Shown here in pieces: positions 58,589-64,000 of a DNA stretch of 64,000 nucleotides. Position 1 is the first letter of the stretch. Each line of letters starts with the position of its first letter. Below the pieces are notes generated by a model, which saw nothing but the letters and a program-made list of their open reading frames with translations, made no database searches and was not told where the DNA came from. The translations under genes were made by a program, and so were the position numbers. Source of the DNA: Lumbricus terrestris (Eukaryota; Annelida; Clitellata; Crassiclitellata; Lumbricidae); the NCBI GenBank assembly GCA_949752735.1, contig OX457038.1, forward strand, positions 66,540,693-66,604,692. Direction: 5' to 3'.

Positions 58589-61500
58589 TTACAAAGCAAT
58601 ATGATATATATAATTATATATATATATCTAATTATTATATATATAATTATATATTTAATTATTTTGTATATATATATAATATTGCTTTATAATTTGATAT
58701 AGCGCCGGTGATTTGACACAAAATGGATCGATGTAAAGAGAAGTATCTAAGCAGAAATCCAGAATATTATTATCTTGAGCATAAGATACTTTGAAGGATT
58801 TCAAATAAAAGGTTAAAGAATATGAATTAAAATAGTTGCAAACTATAGGGTCCATCATCAACAAGTTAACAGGTCACAAATTATTACATACGGCCTATAA
58901 TATTTAATTGGGCGCGATGGTGTATTGGTTATGTTCGCTGCCTTGCAGCCGGAGGGTCGCAGGCCCGAATCCACCTCAAGTCGCCGCGTAGGGACCTCGG
59001 GCAATTCCTTCACTCGAAATTGCTCAGTGCTTCTGCGTGAAACTCCGATTCAGTGTCCGCGCTGTAGTCGGGAGCGCTTCTGAATAGAAAACCTTGAAGG
59101 GTCGCTATAGCAAGTGCTCATACATGCATGTATATGTGTGTTTGCATGTGTACGAGTGTTCACGTGTGTCTTGACTATACATGTAGATTAAGCTAGATCT
59201 TATTGAAGCAGACTAGAATTGATCAATTCAAATCAGATTGGAACAGTTGCCAACCAAAAGAACCGATTCCCAGGCCATCCAGCGGATGGGAAGCAGAGCG
59301 TGACCACCGATGCAGCTGTAGTCGCCACTGAAGCGACCAGAGCTACCTCGGTTGTCATAGCAACAGATCTTGACGGTGTTCTGCTGATCGATGAGACAGT
59401 TGCGAGTGGCGAGGTCGCGATGGACATGGTTCACGGATTCGAGGTAACGCATGCCTGACGCTATCTGCAGCATCACTTGCAACAGAGTGGCAAAACTGAA
59501 AACAGACAAAGCATAAAATAATATATGGCGCAGTTGCCAACTTTTATTTTATGTTTTAATTTGCTCACTCTACTCAATCGGTACTCAAAGAGTTGATATG
59601 TCTGAGCAAGAGATGGAGACAGACGGCCACAAGCAAATTCACGGAGTTGGTATGTACACAGGGCTCTAAGTTCGACCAACAACAAACTGAGGACTTTGTG
59701 TGACAGCATCATTAATGTTCATTATTGCAAACGCAATAAGATTATAGGTCAGTTTAGAGAAAATGATATTAGATTGACACAATTAAACTGGATGAGATGA
59801 AATGAGAAACAATTAAATCGATTAGAATTGAATTTAAGAAATCAAATGAGTTGAGATAGGATGAGGATTAAACAAAACGCCATGAGATTATGAAAGATCC
59901 GAATGGATGTGAATTAGATTATAATTAGATAACATGCCACGAGATTATATAATATCTCCCATGAGATTATATAATAGGCCTATCTCACATGAGATTATAT
60001 ATATCTCACATGAGATTATATAATATCTCAAATGAGATTATATATATCTCACATGAATTATATATATATCACATGAGATTATATAATATCTCACATGAGA
60101 TTATATATATCTCACATGAGGTTAGATCAGATGAGCTCAATTCGTTTACCAAAGAGATGTTGGTCGTTTCGCACCGATGTTATCTGGCTTTGAAAATGGT
60201 TCCTCGAAAACTCGTTCCTGGAGAAATGTCTTCAGATAACCTTGCATCGAGAACTCATAGATAGCACATAGCGACGCAGCACAACCACCACCACCAATAT
60301 CACCACTGCCACCACCACCACCATCATCATCATCACCACGTCGACTGTTCCCATCGTTCGTCACCCCTAGCAACCGAACGATGTTTGCGTCTCTGAGTCG
60401 AGAGAGGGCCAACGTCTCACGGTAGAACCTCGCCCTGAAAATCATATTTCAACAGAATAGTTCTTACCATATTTGCTCTGCGTTTCTGAAGACTGTGGCG
60501 CAACTATCATACAATACCCATAACTTCTTTTAGAATTATTTGAATCTCTGCAGGAGAGCAGTCCATTCTCGTGGTATAAATCGGATCTTTCCAATTGAGA
60601 TATATACAGATGACGGCATTTTCTCTAAAATTACAACTCTATTGGAAACGCGCTGATTAGCCAAAGCTTAATTTGACTGGGCGTAATTTTTTAGTAGGCC
60701 TACAATCATTGATAAGCTCTAAAGTATATAATTACTTATCGTACAGCTTTCGACGGTTTTCGCTCTACGTCCTCCAGTTTCCGTGTGACATATACGTATT
60801 GTGGTTCAAGAACGACGAAATTGTTCGTTGTATAATGCCAGTCCCAGGCTTTAATAAAGAAGGAGGGTGACACCAATTAACAGCTTGGCAACCATGATGA
60901 GTTATCATAAAACACTGGCAACAGCCAGAAATAATAAGAGAGTCTCCTCTAAGTTCCACTTCAGGAAAGAAATCTTCATAACAGACTATTATAACATTTG
61001 TTGTCTGTTTACTTTACTGACCTCTGTTCTTCGCTGAAGTGGTTTGCTTTCAGTCTCTTAATGGCGACGAGAATAGGTTTCTCCGACGAACCAGCGAAAG
61101 AAGATGACGAAGACGATGACAACGATGAGGAATTGGTAAGTAAGGCGTCATAAAGAAGTATCTGATTGGAAGAAATAATTGAGATCAGTTAGTTAATTCG
61201 GTGGTCACGACCCTGATGCACAGGGCCGTAGCAACAATGAACGGGGCCCCCTCCGAACAGATGCAGGAACTGGAATGCAGTATCTGTTTCATACAATATA
61301 CAGGGTTGAAGGTTCGTATTATGCATACATAGGCGTCTAGGCCTACAGTGTACTGTACAAGTATTCTGTATTTATGCAAAGCGCTTCTTTCAAGCCTTGT
61401 TCTCAGCAAATTGCTTAATCAATGCGTCATAGTCCAGAGATCTGGCATTGCACTTCACCATACAGTCTTGATGCCCTTTGCCTGTTTCGTGCTGCTGGAG

Positions 61501-64000
61501 TCTTTTTGACAGTGCTTTCCAAGCAGATGTTCCACGATGTAACGGTATGTCGCCAGTGCCAAATAATTTACAACAACAACAAAAAATGGCATCTTTCTGA
61601 ACTGAGTACATTAACCATAAACGTCTTATTTTCTCGCCATTTGCCATAGTTCGATAGAAATTACTACTAAGTCTTGTGAACCTCCGTCTTTCCTCGTTAA
61701 AAGGAAATCCGTAACTTTCATTCTGCTGTGGTGGGCACCGTGCAACAATGTCACACACTTGCCCGTCCGATATTATAGACGGCCAAATTCCTAGATCATC
61801 AGTGAGTGGTTCAGATTCATATAAGCTTACATCTTTCCCGGCAGCAGCTGGAATATCTGTCACAGTTTGTCTGGTAGAACTACTGGCTTCACCTTCGACC
61901 TCACTTGAAATGCTTCTGGATAATTGTGCAATTGTAAAGGCTTCGGGATACGAGTCGTCGCTGCTAGCGATGTCCGTGTCATCTGTCTATAAGCCTACCT
62001 GTATGTTCGATTGCAGCGAAAAATATGTTTACAACTTTGGTATTTTCTCAAGTTCTTTCTCGGCATCTTTTGATGCCTTTCGTTTACTAGCTCCACTCTT
62101 GTATTTGTATGTTCCTTTAGACATCACAAAACGCGCTTAATTCTGCATTGGAAACGAAACGTTTCAAACAGCAACAAAATTAAACACGCAAATTAACAAT
62201 TTCTCGCCAAACGACGGACGCCAGTATTAACGTAAATAGCCTACACGTTCTTTGAATGGGCTCAACTAAAATTCGAATTTGACCGCCGTTAAATGGGTCA
62301 AACTAAAATTCGAATTTGACCGCCGTTAAATGGGTTAAACTAAAATTCGAATTTGACCGACAGGCTTGAAACAAATATCTTTGCTTGAACTGATGCATGG
62401 CCAATAGCATGATGTAGCCTATCATAACTACTTCACAGACCTTTTGTCAGTAAAACCGACTGTGGATTGTGCAAAAGCGTCAATAAACGTCACTTACATA
62501 GGCCTAATTATAGGCAAACTTTACAGTCTTTTTTTCAACTTTTTTGGGCTCCCCTTCCTTGCGGGCCCCCTTCGGCCGGAGGGTACGGAGGGCGGTCGCT
62601 ACGCCTCTGCTGATGCAGCTCCCAAGTTTATAAGCATGTTTATAAGCATGTGGATAGTGAAGTTTAGACAGCGCTCGTGAATAAGTTGGCGACCTGTGCT
62701 TGGCATTCGAGCAGCGCTTTAGAAGTTTGGATTTCACAGTTGAGATTAAATATCCACACGCCTCTTCAGGAACTCCTTAAAGATTAAAAGTGAATATACC
62801 CCACTTTGGTGGAGCTCCCAGACGCGTTGACCTGAGGTAGAAAGATGATTTGGCTGAGGTTAAAACTTAAAACAGTAAAACAGTAAAACAGCTAACAGGC
62901 TAAAGATTTTATTAGGCTAATTTTATCAACAGAATCGACCACGAGTGTAATAGTATTGTTCCCAGCAGTGCGGCGTGGAAGGCCAAGCACCACGTCCCTT
63001 CATATATTTTATGAGATAATTGAATTCTTCCCCATGCAGTCAAATATATATATACGGGACTGAGCAGGCATTGGCTGAAGATACTAGATTCAGGATCCAA
63101 CCCGAAAATTTTCCCTTATGTAAAGGGTCACCTTTGATGTGGACGTATACATGAGTTCTTGCTCGTTTGCACCTCTTTTCCACGAGCCTTGAAACTCACT
63201 GTCGTCGATCGTGGCATTTGCCGTCGGTAACTTTCAGATTGTTTCTTTTCAAATGGGTATATAGAAATTTACAAAGGCACACTCCAACGGTAGGGTATTG
63301 AAAAAGGCCAGGAGATACACTGTAATTTCGTCACCAGTAGACCTATCTTCACGATTTCCATTAAAGTCACGTCTTACTTACTTCACTTTAGTTAACCTAA
63401 CTTTACTAACCTAGTTATATCCTGCCTTACCTTCGTTTAGTAATCTACTTCTCTTGTCCTCCTACAACACCATTATTGCCTCGCAGCAAATTATCCCCCC
63501 CCCCAAATACGCTTCAATCATTACCTCGTAGAAATCACCGTCTACCAACGTCTCCGCGAAACCAGTCAGACGAATGCCCTGGCTTCCCGGCGACCACAGC
63601 TCCTTCCGACGTTCCAGCAGATCCGGTGTTCTAGAATTAGGCTCGAAAGAACCAGACCGTTTCCGACGCGCCCTACTGCCAACACCAACCGGCGACGACC
63701 AGGTCAGACTGGCGCCACCTTGGGGCGAACAGTGTCGAAGTGAAACGACCTCTGGCGCCTGACTCGTGCGAAGGCTTCCTCCTGAGTAGAGACGCCATGT
63801 TGGATCGGGACGACCTTTGAAGTCCTTTGGTCCTGACGGGAGGGTTGTGCCGAGGGGAGCGGCAAAGGCGGTAGGGAGTCTGGTGGGAGTTAAGGATTGG
63901 AACTGAAGGCTACGGCGAGAAAGCTGCTTCCCATTGTTCATCAGATGAGAAGGGAAATCTGTCGTCAGACGTTCGTCGTAGGCACCGTAGAAACCTGAAT
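58209..64000 (-). CDS. DDR-type receptor tyrosine kinase, 3' five exons; candidate pseudokinase
   Basis: Minus-strand exons: beyond the window to 63525, 61161-61022, 60434-60150, 59495-59255 and 58508-58209 (stop TAA). Phases agree at every junction. The first visible exon is a long basic juxtamembrane region ending in the glycine-loop segment LVDGDFYE. Then come VAIKRLK (catalytic Lys), [11 protein letters not shown] (helix-C Glu), [36 protein letters not shown] and [12 protein letters not shown], with the DDR-like TDREVLEN and [14 protein letters not shown] to the C terminus. DDRs are collagen receptors of the plasma membrane; the discoidin domains would be encoded upstream. Odd: the glycine loop GxGxFG is VDGDFY, and KIADFG is KICCYD. 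Ser-rich and Asp/Gly-rich inserts widen two N-lobe loops. Introns hold a SINE, tandem repeats and a zinc-finger transposon fragment. Confidence 0.87.
58545..58685. repeat. (TA)n-rich intronic tract
   Basis: ATATATAT runs and TATAATTATATAT words in the last kinase intron. Confidence 0.9.
58908..59108 (+). mobile_element. tRNA-derived SINE in the kinase gene's last intron
   Basis: The head GGGCGCGATGGTGTATTGG is followed by a degenerate box B (GGCCCGAATCC at 58962-58972). The body matches the 24.4-kb SINE: CACCTCAAGTCGCCGCGTAG, GCAATTCCTTCACTCG, GTGAAACTCCGAT, GTAGTCGGGAGCGC ... GGTCGCTATAG. It is antisense to the host gene. Confidence 0.8.
59930..60128. repeat. 20-25 bp tandem repeat CTCACATGAGATTATATA
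   Basis: About eight units of CACATGAGATTATATAATAT/CTCACATGAGATTATATATAT in a kinase intron, ending about 20 bp before the 3' boundary of the 60434-60150 exon. Confidence 0.9.
61390..62124 (-). pseudogene. TTF-type zinc-finger fragment of a ZMYM-like/hAT transposase
   Basis: Minus-strand remnant inside a kinase intron. From ATG (62124) it reads [20 protein letters not shown], then KIPKL and a stop, a second stop near 61990, then an open run to 61390. That run includes [39 protein letters not shown] and the HETGKGH motif. This order is typical of the TTF zinc-finger N terminus of ZMYM-like proteins and hAT transposases. The dimerisation and catalytic regions are missing after the stop at 61390. 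Internal stops make it non-functional. Confidence 0.72.
62264..62360. repeat. 37-bp tandem repeat, about 2.6 units
   Basis: AACTAAAATTCGAATTTGACCGCCGTTAAATGGGTC-type units start at 62264, 62301 and 62338. The repeat contains the palindrome AATTCGAATT and lies just upstream of the zinc-finger fragment, possibly an end of that element. Confidence 0.88.
62361..63524. other. Kinase intron sequence, nothing else recognised
   Basis: Includes a weak SINE-like scrap near 62660-62700 (AGCGCTCGTGAATAAGTTGG). No additional exon could be placed; the flanking exons join in phase without one. Confidence 0.4.

Noticed and set aside
62004..62052. A 46-bp intron removing the stops in the zinc-finger fragment
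   Set aside because: GT..AG bases exist, but 46 bp is very short for an intron and its removal would break the reading frame.
22647..64000. LRR protein and kinase as one LRR receptor kinase gene
   Set aside because: The kinase exons lie upstream and end with their own stop, PRPF38B lies between on the same strand, and the LRR exon has its own signal peptide.

Overview
This is a eukaryotic (metazoan) genomic window, not a bacterial one. Protein-coding sequence is split by GT..AG introns. Most of the 64 kb is microsatellite, minisatellite and transposable-element sequence, and TAGGCCTA-type words recur throughout. A spliceosomal PRPF38B gene, a discoidin-domain-receptor-type kinase, a BPI/LBP-type lipid-binding protein and tRNA-derived SINEs fit a marine invertebrate. 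An invertebrate deuterostome such as an echinoderm is my guess, but the sequence does not prove it.

Four host genes can be supported. (1) 22.6-26.0 kb, minus: a secreted leucine-rich-repeat protein in two exons. (2) 39.3-40.8 kb, plus: an apparently intronless, full-length BPI/LBP/PLUNC-family protein with a TATA box. (3) 43.2-49.7 kb, minus: PRPF38B, a complete six-exon reading frame of 429 codons whose splice phases all agree. (4) 58.2-64.0 kb, minus: the 3' five exons of a DDR-type receptor tyrosine kinase. Its glycine loop and DFG motif are degenerate, so it is a candidate pseudokinase; its 5' part lies beyond the window. These genes share no pathway that I can see.

Region by region. 0-4 kb: simple repeats, then a 1.3-kb solo LTR (2763-4070, 4-bp target duplication) built from three tandem arrays. 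4-7 kb: (AAT)n tracts carrying a 5'-truncated LINE with a restriction-like endonuclease; a second 3' fragment lies at 15.3 kb, also in (AAT)n. 7-10.8 kb: small inverted-repeat elements and a 1.2-kb 15-bp minisatellite. 10.8-21.2 kb: gene-free, dominated by pyrimidine-rich and trinucleotide repeats. 22-26 kb: the LRR gene. 26.6-34.3 kb: a 7.67-kb nearly perfect palindrome with a target-site duplication, whose arms are arrays of AGGTCA, CCAATCAG and ATGGCG words. 36-37 kb: adjacent hAT-type and Tc1/mariner-type MITEs. 39-50 kb: BPI and PRPF38B. 51-54.8 kb: a CR1/L2-like LINE interrupted by a 1.75-kb hAT-type element and a 437-bp PIF/Harbinger-type MITE, each with a clear target duplication. 56-58 kb: two more hAT-type elements. 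58-64 kb: the kinase gene, with a SINE and a broken ZMYM/hAT-like zinc-finger fragment in its introns.

The strongest candidates for something undescribed are the giant palindromic element with its transcription-factor-like motif arrays and the DDR-like candidate pseudokinase.
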